39,934 bases of DNA, from positions 1 to 39,934 of the forward strand of contig NZ_JALNWM010000004.1 in NCBI RefSeq assembly GCF_023230885.1. The letters are read 5' to 3'. Positions 33,337 through 39,934 of the stretch are shown piece after piece. Source of the DNA: Desulfocurvus sp. Lineage in GTDB: Bacteria; Desulfobacterota; Desulfovibrionia; Desulfovibrionales; Desulfovibrionaceae. A program made the position numbers and the translations under genes. The notes below the pieces were generated by a model. It was not told where the DNA came from. It did no database searches and saw nothing but the letters and a program-made list of their open reading frames with translations. Numbering within the stretch: position 1 is the stretch's first letter; every line of letters begins with the position of its first letter.

Positions 33337-34068
33337 GTGGCCCGCAAGCGCAAGTCCAGCCCCGGGGCCGCCGGGGACGGCTGGCTGGTCACCTTCGGCG
33401 ACCTGGTGACCCTGCTGTTGACGTTTTTCGTGCTGCTGCTCAGTATGTCCTCCATGGACCGCAGCGTGCTGACGCGCATCACGTTTTTCGCCGATGATGT
33501 CGGATTTCTGACAAACCGCAGCGCAGGGCTCATCCCCCAGCGGGTCCGGCTGGTCATCGACGCCCTGGACAAGCCCTGGGAAGTGCTCGAGAAGCAAAAG
33601 CGCATCAAGGACCTGCTGTTCCCCGAGGACGAGCTGCCCCCGGAGATCAGCCGCAGCACCCTGGACGCCAACCTCCAGGTGCTGGCCCGGCCCGAGGGCG
33701 TGGCCCTGGTGCTGACCGACGCGCTGCTGTTTCCCTCGGGCGGGTCGCGGCTCTCCGACGCGGCGCGCAAGATGCTGGACTCGGTCTACGAGGTGCTGCT
33801 GTTCATGCCCGCGCCGGTGAACGTGTCGGGCTACACCGACGACGTGGGCGGCGACGCGGCCGCCAACTACGTCCTGTCGGGCGAGCGGGCCCTGGCCGTG
33901 TTGGAGTATTTTTTGACCCGCGGGCTGCCGCCGGAGCGTTTTTCCGTGTCCGGCTACGGCCCGGCCTGGCCCATCGCCGACAACGCCACCGAGGCGGGGC
34001 GGGCCCAGAACCGCAGGGTGGAAATCCTGCTCAAGACCACGCCCTGGCTCGGCGCCTACGTCCAATAG
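33337..34068 (+). CDS. Second MotB/OmpA-like stator protein
   Basis: A 243-aa paralogue of the preceding MotB, with GTG start and GAGG upstream. The membrane helix WLVTFGDLVTLLLTFFVLLL (16-35) again carries an aspartate at position 22. The OmpA-like domain runs from about 120 (LLFPSGGSRLSDAARKML) through VNVSGYTDD to AGRAQNRRVEILL. The two proteins share layout but differ widely outside the helix and OmpA motifs. With one motA beside them, they may form mixed or alternative stators (inference). The alternative reading, a non-stator OmpA protein, is made less likely by the conserved aspartate. fliL follows 30 bp later. Confidence 0.88.
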   Translation: MARKRKSSPGAAGDGWLVTFGDLVTLLLTFFVLLLSMSSMDRSVLTRITFFADDVGFLTNRSAGLIPQRVRLVIDALDKPWEVLEKQKRIKDLLFPEDELPPEISRSTLDANLQVLARPEGVALVLTDALLFPSGGSRLSDAARKMLDSVYEVLLFMPAPVNVSGYTDDVGGDAAANYVLSGERALAVLEYFLTRGLPPERFSVSGYGPAWPIADNATEAGRAQNRRVEILLKTTPWLGAYVQ

Positions 34069-34098
34069 CCGGGGCAGCGTCGCAACCAAGGAGGAACC

Positions 34099-34617
34099 AT
34101 GGCCGACGAACAACTCGAAGCCCCCAAGGGCGGCAAGAAGGGCGGCAAGCTCAAGTGGATCATCATCGCCGTGGTCATCCTGGCCCTGCTTGGCGGGGCG
34201 GGCTTCTTCCTGCGCGACCAGATCATGGGCCTTGTGGGCATGGGGCCCAAGGCGGCGGAGCAGGGCGGCGAGGCCCAGTCCGCCGACCCGGCCGCCGCCG
34301 AGGCCGAGCCCAAGGACACCGAACTCGTGTCCCTGCCCACGTTCCTGGTCAACCTGGCCGACCCCCTGGGGCGGCGCTACCTGAAGCTGTCCATGGACGT
34401 GGAACTGCGCAACAAGGACGCCGCGGAAAAGATCAAGAAGAACGAGCCCAAGGTCCGCGACGCGGTGAACCTGCTGCTGTCGAGCAAGACCTTCGCCGAC
34501 CTGTCGAGCATGGAGAGCAAGCTGGCCCTCAAGGACGAGATCGTCAGCAGGCTGAACCAGATCGTGGGCGGTTCCATGGTCCTTCGGGTCTATTTCACCG
34601 AGATGGTCGTCCAGTAG
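34099..34617 (+). CDS. fliL: Flagellar basal-body-associated protein FliL
   Basis: Single-pass inner-membrane protein that rings the stator. The 172-aa protein has a basic N terminus (KGGKKGGKLK), one membrane segment (about 19-38) and a low-complexity Ala/Glu linker (52-72). A C-terminal periplasmic domain follows, with LPTFLVNLADPLGRRYLKL (78-96) and the typical end, SMVLRVYFTEMVVQ. AAGGAGGAACC precedes the ATG. It lies between the stator pair and fliN; no fliM is found beside it, though fliM is the usual neighbour. Confidence 0.92.
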   Translation: MADEQLEAPKGGKKGGKLKWIIIAVVILALLGGAGFFLRDQIMGLVGMGPKAAEQGGEAQSADPAAAEAEPKDTELVSLPTFLVNLADPLGRRYLKLSMDVELRNKDAAEKIKKNEPKVRDAVNLLLSSKTFADLSSMESKLALKDEIVSRLNQIVGGSMVLRVYFTEMVVQ

Positions 34618-34653
34618 CCCCGGGGCGGCCCCAATCAGCAAAGAGGTGACGGC

Positions 34654-35196
34654 ATGGAAAAGGATCTGGATCAAGACGCCCTGGCCGACGAGTGGGCCGC
34701 CGCGCTGGAAGAGAGCGGCGACCTGGACGCCGCCGCCGACGCCAAGGCCATGAAACCCTCGGGCGGCGGGCAGGACGACGACGCCCTGGCCGCCGAGTGG
34801 GCCGCGGCCCTGGCCAGCGAGGAAGAGGCCAAGATGGACAAGGAGTCGCGCCAGGCCGGGCTGGCCGCCCAGAGCACCGACGCGCGCTTCAAGGACCTGA
34901 CCGAGGAGGCCAAGGCCCCCAGGCCCGACGGCGCCAAGCGCGACCTGGACTTCATCCTGGACATCCCCCTGGACGTGTCCGCCGAGCTGGGGCGCACCAA
35001 GCTGCTCATCAACGAGCTGCTCCAGCTGGGCCAGGGCTCGGTCATCGAGCTGAACAAGCTGGCTGGCGAACCCCTGGAGATCTATGTCAACGGCAAGCTC
35101 GTGGCGCGCGGCGAGGCGGTGGTCATCAACGAGAAGTTCGGCGTGCGCCTGACGGACATCATAAGCCCCATCGAGCGCGTGAAGCAGCTCGCCTAG
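34654..35196 (+). CDS. fliN: Flagellar motor switch protein FliN
   Basis: C-ring component. The 180-aa protein ends in a SpoA/FliN domain (about 97-178): FILDIPLDVSAELGRTKL, VIELNKLAGEPLEIYVNGKL and VVINEKFGVRLTDI. The long N-terminal part holds two copies of an acidic amphipathic motif, DQDALADEWAAAL (6-18) and DDDALAAEWAAAL (41-53). Similar single peptides in other switch proteins are thought to bind partners such as phospho-CheY or FliM. AAGAGGTGA precedes the ATG. It is followed after 8 bp by fliO. Confidence 0.92.
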   Translation: MEKDLDQDALADEWAAALEESGDLDAAADAKAMKPSGGGQDDDALAAEWAAALASEEEAKMDKESRQAGLAAQSTDARFKDLTEEAKAPRPDGAKRDLDFILDIPLDVSAELGRTKLLINELLQLGQGSVIELNKLAGEPLEIYVNGKLVARGEAVVINEKFGVRLTDIISPIERVKQLA

Positions 35197-35204
35197 GGGG
35201 AACC

Positions 35205-35759
35205 ATGTCGCGTACGCGCATTGTCGCCCTGGCCGCCGCCGTCGCCTGGCCGCTGCGGGCCGGGCTGGCCCTGGCCGCCGAGCAGGCGGCCAACGCCACG
35301 GCCCAGGCGGCCAATGCCACGGCCCAGGCCCTGGACTCCGTCGGCCAGACCGCTTCCGGGGCCGCCGGGGCCCTTTCCGACGCCCTGGGCCCCGGCGCCG
35401 GGGAGGGCGTCAAAACCCTGCCCCAGGCCGGCGACATGACCGGCGCCCTGCTCCAGGTGGCGGGGGTGCTGTGCCTGCTGCTGGCCGTCATCTTCGTGGG
35501 CTTCTGGCTGCTCAAGCGCTTCGGCAGGCGCATGGGCCTTGGGGTTTTCGGCTCGGGCGACCTGCGCATCGAGGGCGCCATGAGCCTGGGGCCCAAGAAA
35601 AGCGTCGTCGTGGTCCGGTTCTTGAATAAGCGGATGGTGCTCGGCGTCACCGACGCCTCCATCAATCTGCTGACGCAAATGGATACCGGCGATGACACTG
35701 CCCGAAAGGATTTCGATACGGCCCTCAAGGAGGCTCGCGTCAAGGACGGCCCTGTGTAG
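35205..35759 (+). CDS. fliO: Flagellar biosynthesis protein FliO
   Basis: Accessory membrane protein of the flagellar export gate. The 184-aa protein has a likely signal sequence (about 1-25, ending LALAAEQ), then a 7-residue tandem duplication, AANATAQ-AANATAQ (28-41). A second membrane segment lies at about 82-102 and is followed by a small FliO domain (GDLRIEGAMSLGPKKSVVVV onward). The start at 35205 has GGGGGAACC upstream, and the open frame before it belongs to fliN's shadow. Its last 68 nt overlap fliP. Identification rests on position, topology and the conserved SLGPKKSVVVV pattern. Confidence 0.85.
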   Translation: MSRTRIVALAAAVAWPLRAGLALAAEQAANATAQAANATAQALDSVGQTASGAAGALSDALGPGAGEGVKTLPQAGDMTGALLQVAGVLCLLLAVIFVGFWLLKRFGRRMGLGVFGSGDLRIEGAMSLGPKKSVVVVRFLNKRMVLGVTDASINLLTQMDTGDDTARKDFDTALKEARVKDGPV

Positions 35760-36492
35760 CCTCCTGCTCCTCCTGCTGGCGCCCCTGGCGGCGGCCCTGG
35801 CCCAGGACGCCACCGTGCCCACCCTGCAACTCAACCTCGCCGCCGGGCAGACGGAGCCGGAAAAGGTCGCCACAACCCTGGAGATCCTCTTCCTGCTCAC
35901 GGTGCTTTCCGTGGCGCCGTCCATCGTGCTGACGGCCACCTCGTTCACGCGCATCATCATCGTCTTCTCGTTCCTGCGCCAGGCCCTGGGCACCAACCAG
36001 GTGCCGCCCAACCAGGTGCTGGCCTCCCTGGCCATCTTCATGACCGTGATGATCATGATGCCCACGGGCACGCGCATCAACGACGAGGCCCTGCAACCCT
36101 ACCTGAACGAGGACATCGGCTTCCGGGACGCGCTGCACAAGGCCGAGGTGCCCCTGCGCGAGTTCCTTTTCAAGCACACCCGCGAGAAGGACCTGTCCGT
36201 CTTCTACTCCATCTCGCGCCTGGACCGGCCCCAGAACAAGGACGAGGTGCCCACCCCCCTGCTGGTGGCCGCCTATGTCATCAGCGAGCTGAAGACGGCC
36301 TTCCAGATCGGCTTTCTCATCTACATCCCCTTCCTGGTCCTGGACATGGTGGTCTCGTCCATCCTGCTGGCCATGGGCATGATGATGCTGCCGCCGGTGA
36401 TGATCTCGCTGCCGTTCAAGCTGCTGCTGTTCGTGATGGTCGACGGCTGGAATCTTCTGACCGGCTCGCTGGTCAACAGTTTCGCGGCCTGA
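35692..36492 (+). CDS. fliP: Flagellar export-gate protein FliP
   Basis: Core of the flagellar type III export gate. The 266-aa protein has a cleavable-type signal (RTALCSLLLLLLAPLAAALA, about 18-37) and four membrane segments. Signatures are FTRIIIVFSFLRQALGTNQV (about 85-104), PNQVLASLAIFMTVMIM and the C-terminal DMVVSSILLAMGMMMLPPVM with FKLLLFVMVDGW. The ATG at 35692 lies inside the end of fliO, so translation is probably coupled. fliQ follows after 22 bp; fliR is not found in the window. Confidence 0.95.
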   Translation: MTLPERISIRPSRRLASRTALCSLLLLLLAPLAAALAQDATVPTLQLNLAAGQTEPEKVATTLEILFLLTVLSVAPSIVLTATSFTRIIIVFSFLRQALGTNQVPPNQVLASLAIFMTVMIMMPTGTRINDEALQPYLNEDIGFRDALHKAEVPLREFLFKHTREKDLSVFYSISRLDRPQNKDEVPTPLLVAAYVISELKTAFQIGFLIYIPFLVLDMVVSSILLAMGMMMLPPVMISLPFKLLLFVMVDGWNLLTGSLVNSFAA

Positions 36493-36514
36493 CGCCGCGC
36501 CCGGAGGCTCGCGC

Positions 36515-36784
36515 ATGACTCCCGAATTCGTCGTCGGCTTCGCCCGCCAGGCCATCGAGATGACCCTGCTCATCTCCCTGCCCATGCTCGGGGTGGGGCT
36601 GGTGGTGGGCCTGACCATCAGCATCCTGCAGGCCGCCACGCAGATCCAGGAGATGACCCTGACCTTCATCCCCAAGATCCTGGCCATTTTCGTGGCCCTG
36701 CTCATCGCCTTTCCGTGGATCATGGACAAGATGATCACCTACACCCGCGAGCTGCTGCTGAACCTGCCCAACTATGTGGGCTGA
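36515..36784 (+). CDS. fliQ: Flagellar export-gate protein FliQ
   Basis: Small export-gate subunit, 89 aa, with two membrane helices (about 17-40 and 50-70). ISILQAATQIQEMTLTFIPK (35-54) is the family signature. GGAGG lies 8 nt before the ATG. It ends the plus-strand flagellar run: a palindrome (36783-36796) and a long hairpin follow, and fliR, flhB and flhA must be elsewhere if the organism is motile. Confidence 0.95.
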   Translation: MTPEFVVGFARQAIEMTLLISLPMLGVGLVVGLTISILQAATQIQEMTLTFIPKILAIFVALLIAFPWIMDKMITYTRELLLNLPNYVG

Positions 36785-36812
36785 GGCGCGCGCCTCGGCG
36801 TTGCGCGGGTTT

Positions 36813-36847
36813 CAGGGCGCCCCCCGGCATGGCCGGGGGGCGCCCTG
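36813..36847. terminator. 16-bp GC-rich hairpin between convergent fliQ and the EAL gene
   Basis: CAGGGCGCCCCCCGGC (36813-36828) pairs perfectly with its complement at 36832-36847 around a 3-nt ATG loop; TCTTT follows on the plus strand. It lies between two convergent genes and may act on both strands. Its triloop and GGGGGGCGCC wording recall the first hairpin of the repeats at 10068 and 16738. Confidence 0.7.
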
Positions 36848-36885
36848 GTCTTTGGCCCCGCGCGGCCCCGGCCGGGCCCCGGGGC

Positions 36886-38112
36886 TCAGCGCCGCACGCT
36901 GATGTCCACGCACAGGACGAAGGTCCGCCCGGCCCGGTCGGCGAAGCGCGCGGAGATGGTCGAACACAGGTTGCCGCTGGCCAGGGAGAGGTAGGGTTCG
37001 GTGGTGTACTTTTCCAGCCCGGCGGACAGCGGCAGGAAGTACTCCTTGAGGGAGTGGTCCGTCCCGCGCGGGGCGGGGCGGTAAATGAAACGCCGGGCCT
37101 CGCTTACGACGCAGGGGTTGCAGACGGTGGCGCTGACCTGGCGGCCTGCGGTGTTGAGCACATACATGCACTCGATGTCCTCGTGGGCGTGCAGGAGCTC
37201 GGTCAGGGTCTGGTCGAACTGGCGCGGCACCCGCGCGCCCAGCGCCCCGGCGATGCCGCGCAGGGCGCGGTCGTAGGTTTCGTGCAGGGTCCTTTTCGCG
37301 TTGATGGCCGCGACGGCGGCGCGCCGGAAGCTGCGGGCCGCCGAGGCCACCCGGCGCGGGGTCGGCGGGGGCTCGCCGTCCAGGGGGGCGGGCCTGGCGA
37401 AGTAGAAGCCCTGGAAGATGTCCACGCCCAGGGCCATCAGTTCGAGCACCTCGGCCTCCTGCTCCACGCCCTCGGCCACGACCAGGGCCCCGATGCTGCG
37501 CGCCAGGCGCACCAGGGCCTTGGCGATTTCCAGGCGGTGGTATTCGCGGTGGATGTCGCGGATCAGGCCCTTGTCGATCTTGATGATGTCGGGCTTGATC
37601 TGCGAGACGCGGTCCAGGTTGGAATGCCCGGTGCCGATGTCGTCCAGGGCGATGAGGAAGCCGTGGCCGCGGTAGGTCTTGATGAAGCGGTCCAGGACTT
37701 CGGCGTCCCGGACCCTGGACTCGATGATTTCGATGACCACGTTGGCCGGGTTGAGCCCCGCCTGGCGGGTGGCCTCCAGAAACCTGCCCGAGCCGAGGAT
37801 GCTTTTGCCCACCAGGGACATGTCCAGGTTCACGGACAGGATCAGGTCCTTGCGCCGGGCCAGGACCGGGGCGAAGCGGCGCATGGCCAGCTGACGGCAG
37901 AGGCGGTCCAGGGCCAGGCGCCGGGTGGGGGTGGCGGCGAGGCGGAAGAGCACGTCGGGCGGCACGCTGGGGCCGCCCCCGGGCGGGATGCCCCGGGACA
38001 GGGCCTCCACGGCCACCACGCTCCCGGCCTTGATGGAGATCATGGGCTGGAACAGCGTGAGGATGCGGTCTTCGCGGGCCAGGGTGCGGTGGTCGAGTGC
38101 GGGGGCTGGCAT
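36886..38112 (-). CDS. EAL-domain c-di-GMP phosphodiesterase with a C-terminal Cache-like domain
   Basis: A 408-aa soluble protein. The EAL domain (about 10-245) has all expected catalytic elements: VEALSRG (Glu36), NLD (Asn95), IEIIES (Glu128), DDIGTG (157-162), KIDKG (178-182) and AEGVE with the general-base region (213-217), then QGFYFARP. It should hydrolyse c-di-GMP. The linker (about 250-298) is Arg/Ala-rich. The C-terminal part (about 300-405) contains CMYVLNTAGRQVSATVC, HSLKEYFLPL and TTEPYLSLASGNLCSTIS. This resembles the Cache-type tail of the protein at 24726-26588, including matching cysteines. No membrane segment or GGDEF domain is present. It lies downstream of PII, separated by a hairpin; the Shine-Dalgarno is weak. 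Confidence 0.87.
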   Translation of the reverse strand: MPAPALDHRTLAREDRILTLFQPMISIKAGSVVAVEALSRGIPPGGGPSVPPDVLFRLAATPTRRLALDRLCRQLAMRRFAPVLARRKDLILSVNLDMSLVGKSILGSGRFLEATRQAGLNPANVVIEIIESRVRDAEVLDRFIKTYRGHGFLIALDDIGTGHSNLDRVSQIKPDIIKIDKGLIRDIHREYHRLEIAKALVRLARSIGALVVAEGVEQEAEVLELMALGVDIFQGFYFARPAPLDGEPPPTPRRVASAARSFRRAAVAAINAKRTLHETYDRALRGIAGALGARVPRQFDQTLTELLHAHEDIECMYVLNTAGRQVSATVCNPCVVSEARRFIYRPAPRGTDHSLKEYFLPLSAGLEKYTTEPYLSLASGNLCSTISARFADRAGRTFVLCVDISVRR

Positions 38113-38144
38113 GGGGGGGCGCGTTCCGTGGCGAAAGGGGAGGC

Positions 38145-38175
38145 GCCCCGGGCCGGGTGGGGTCCGGCCCGGGGC
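38145..38175 (-). terminator. GC-rich hairpin after the PII gene
   Basis: GCCCCGGGCCGG (38145-38156) pairs perfectly with CCGGCCCGGGGC (38164-38175) over a 7-nt loop, starting 12 nt beyond the PII stop. No U-tract. Confidence 0.5.
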
Positions 38176-38187
38176 TGGGGGAGGGGG

Positions 38188-38547
38188 TCAGGGTGCGGTG
38201 CGGGTCGCCGCCACGGCGGCGATGTCCGATTCCCCGGTGCGGATGCGCAGGGAGCGCGCGATGTCGAGCACGAAGATCACGCCGTCGCCCTCCCTGCCCG
38301 TGCGGGCGCCGGTCTCGATGGCCTTGAGGGCGGCATCGAGGAAGGAGTCGTTGACGCCGATTTCCAGGCGGACCTTCTTGAGCAGGTTCACCTCCATGAC
38401 CACGCCCCGGTAGGTCTCGGTGAAGCCCTTCTGGCGGCCCGAGCCGAGCACGTTGGTCACGGTCATGCTGAATATTTCCTGGGCGTAGAGGGCCTGCTTG
38501 ACCGCAGTCAGCCTCTCGGGCCGGATGTATGCGACGATGAGTTTCAT
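38188..38547 (-). CDS. PII signal protein (GlnB/GlnK family) without Tyr51
   Basis: Trimeric nitrogen sensor of 119 aa. The T-loop reads GSGRQKGFTETYRGVVMEVN (35-54). Gln39 and Tyr46 are kept, but the position of Tyr51, the uridylylated residue in E. coli GlnB/GlnK (context AEYVVDF), is Met here. Lys58 and the C-terminal RIRTGE (101-106) nucleotide-binding arginines are present, as is TGREGDGVIFV (83-93). ATP/ADP and 2-oxoglutarate binding should therefore be intact, while control by uridylylation is doubtful. It lies 40 bp downstream of amtB, so it is the GlnK-like partner that blocks the transporter. Confidence 0.93.
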   Translation of the reverse strand: MKLIVAYIRPERLTAVKQALYAQEIFSMTVTNVLGSGRQKGFTETYRGVVMEVNLLKKVRLEIGVNDSFLDAALKAIETGARTGREGDGVIFVLDIARSLRIRTGESDIAAVAATRTAP

Positions 38548-38587
38548 GGCTCCTCCGGTGATGCTTGGTTGGGTGGCGGGGACGCGC

Positions 38588-39934
38588 CTACTCGTTGGAG
38601 AAGATCTGGAAGCCGGAATAGGCCTCCATGCCGTGTTCGGTGATGTCCAGGCCCTTGAGCTCCTCCTCCTCGCTGACGCGGATGCCCACGACGGCCTTGA
38701 GAACGGAGAAGACGACCCAGCCCATGCCGAAGGCCCAGACGAACACGGCGCCCACGCCCACGAGCTGGGTGGTCAAGACGGAGAACTCGCCGCCGTAGAA
38801 CAGGCCGGTGGACCCGCCGAAGCCCGGGGCGGCCAGGAGCCCGGCCATGATGGTGCCGTAGGCGCCGCACACGCCGTGAACGGAGACCGCGCCGACGGGG
38901 TCGTCGATCCTGAGCACCTGGTCGATGAAGACCACGGACAGGACCACCAGGACGCCGCCGCCAAGGCCGGTGATCATCGCACCCACGGGGGACAGCTCGT
39001 AGCAGCCCGCAGTGATGGCCACCAGCCCCGCCAGGGCGCCGTTCATGGTCATGGACGCGTCGGGCTTGCCGTACTTGATCCAGGCCGTGAACATGGCGCC
39101 CAGGGTGCCCGTGCAGGCGGCCAGGGAGGTGTTCAGGGCGATGTAGCCGATGGTGCCGTCGGCCACGGTGGTGGAGCCGGGGTTGAAGCCGAACCAGCCG
39201 AACCACAGGATGAACACGCCCAGGGCCGCCAGGGGGATGTTGTGGCCGGGGATGGCGTTGGCCTTGCCGTCGGCGGTGTACTTGCCGATGCGCGGGCCAA
39301 GGACCACGGCCCCGGCCAGGGCGACCCAGCCGCCCACCGAGTGGACCACGGTGGACCCGGCGAAATCGATGAAGCCCATGGCCTCCAGCCAGCCGCCCTC
39401 GCCGCCCCACAGCCCGCCCCAGGCCCAGTGGCCGGAGATGGGGTAGACCACGCCGGTGACCAGGACGCTGGCCAGGATGTAGGAGCTGAACTTGGTGCGC
39501 TCGGCGATGCCGCCGGAGACGATGGTGGCGGCGGTGGCGGCGAAGACGCTCTGGAAGAACCAGAAGGTCAGGGTCCACATGCCGTCGGCGGTGCTGGCGT
39601 CGGCGCCGGACAGGGCGAAGCCCGAGCCGCCGATGAAGCCGCCGATGGAGTCGCCGAACATGAAGGCGAAGCCGACGAGGAAGAAGACCACCGAGCCCGC
39701 GGCGAAGTCGATGAAGTTCTTCATCAGGATGTTGCCCGCGTTCTTGGCGCGGGTGAAGCCTGCCTCGACCATGGCGAACCCGGCCTGCATGAACATGACC
39801 AGTATGGCGGCCACCAGGGTCCAAAGGATGTTGGCGTTGTCCTGGGTCAGCAGTTCGGGGGCGTCCTGGGCCAGGGCGCACGCGGGTGACGAGGCGGCCA
39901 CGGCGAGGGCCCCCAGGGCGAAGTACAGCCCGGA
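38588..39934 (-). CDS. amtB: Ammonium transporter AmtB (5' end missing)
   Basis: Inner-membrane ammonium channel; 448 codons are visible and the frame is open to the right edge, so the true start and most of the signal sequence lie outside. An in-frame GTG at 39901 is not the likely start because the frame continues SGLYFALGALAVAA, typical of a signal peptide. About eleven membrane segments are seen. The pore features are AGSTVVHSVGG (first twin histidine) and VSVHGVCGAYG (second). FVMEAGF-like VEAGFTRAKN and the C-terminal SEEEELKGLDITEHGMEAYS, the PII-contact tail, are also present. It is upstream of PII on one message. Confidence 0.94.
   Translation of the reverse strand, partial: SGLYFALGALAVAASSPACALAQDAPELLTQDNANILWTLVAAILVMFMQAGFAMVEAGFTRAKNAGNILMKNFIDFAAGSVVFFLVGFAFMFGDSIGGFIGGSGFALSGADASTADGMWTLTFWFFQSVFAATAATIVSGGIAERTKFSSYILASVLVTGVVYPISGHWAWGGLWGGEGGWLEAMGFIDFAGSTVVHSVGGWVALAGAVVLGPRIGKYTADGKANAIPGHNIPLAALGVFILWFGWFGFNPGSTTVADGTIGYIALNTSLAACTGTLGAMFTAWIKYGKPDASMTMNGALAGLVAITAGCYELSPVGAMITGLGGGVLVVLSVVFIDQVLRIDDPVGAVSVHGVCGAYGTIMAGLLAAPGFGGSTGLFYGGEFSVLTTQLVGVGAVFVWAFGMGWVVFSVLKAVVGIRVSEEEELKGLDITEHGMEAYSGFQIFSNE

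Noticed and set aside
39900..39901. GTG at 39901 as the amtB start
   Set aside because: The frame remains open to the window edge with signal-peptide-like residues, so the true start is outside.

Overview
The window is very GC-rich, densely coding DNA carrying bacterial housekeeping genes. Several features suggest a sulfate-reducing deltaproteobacterium of the Desulfovibrio type: a Re-citrate-synthase-like protein, a DUF39/HcyBio homocysteine protein, a DUF116 protein beside fmt, a compact dnaA-dnaN-gyrB cluster, and motA-motB-fliL-N-O-P-Q genes. This placement is inference from family knowledge, not from a search. I see no rRNA, tRNA, CRISPR array, prophage or insertion sequence.

Layout. 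Positions 1-2170 (minus strand) hold a truncated methyltransferase and ilvD. Positions 2764-9834 (plus) hold a translation/RNA-modification run: hisS, aspS, def, fmt, a DUF116 membrane protein and an rsmB-type methyltransferase. Positions 10209-15294 (minus) hold gyrB, dnaN and dnaA, the replication-origin neighbourhood, with a DUF39/HcyBio gene divergent from dnaA at 15563-16735. Two near-identical copies of a four-hairpin repeat follow the 3' ends of gyrB and the HcyBio gene, so they bracket this block in inverted orientation. Positions 17345-29772 (minus) hold hisG, hisI, rlmN, an HD/poly(A)-polymerase-like gene, pyrC, pyrB, an amidohydrolase, a Re-citrate-synthase-like enzyme fused to a Cache-type domain, an unknown gene and topA. 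Positions 29937-36784 (plus) hold era, a YggS-type PLP protein and flagellar genes: motA, two motB paralogues, fliL, fliN, fliO, fliP and fliQ. Positions 36886-39934 (minus) hold an EAL phosphodiesterase with a C-terminal Cache-like domain, a PII protein without the usual modified tyrosine, and amtB, which runs off the window.

How the genes fit together. The left operon supplies aminoacyl-tRNAs, initiator formylation and deformylation, and rRNA methylation. The centre is the replication-initiation block. The minus-strand run mixes histidine and pyrimidine synthesis with RNA modification. The flagellar run encodes stator, switch and export parts. AmtB and PII form the ammonium uptake and sensing pair. 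The points most worth a second look are the two proteins sharing a soluble Cache-like domain, the duplicated four-hairpin repeat around the origin block, the PII T-loop, the AspRS specificity residues and the diverged DnaA AAA+ domain.
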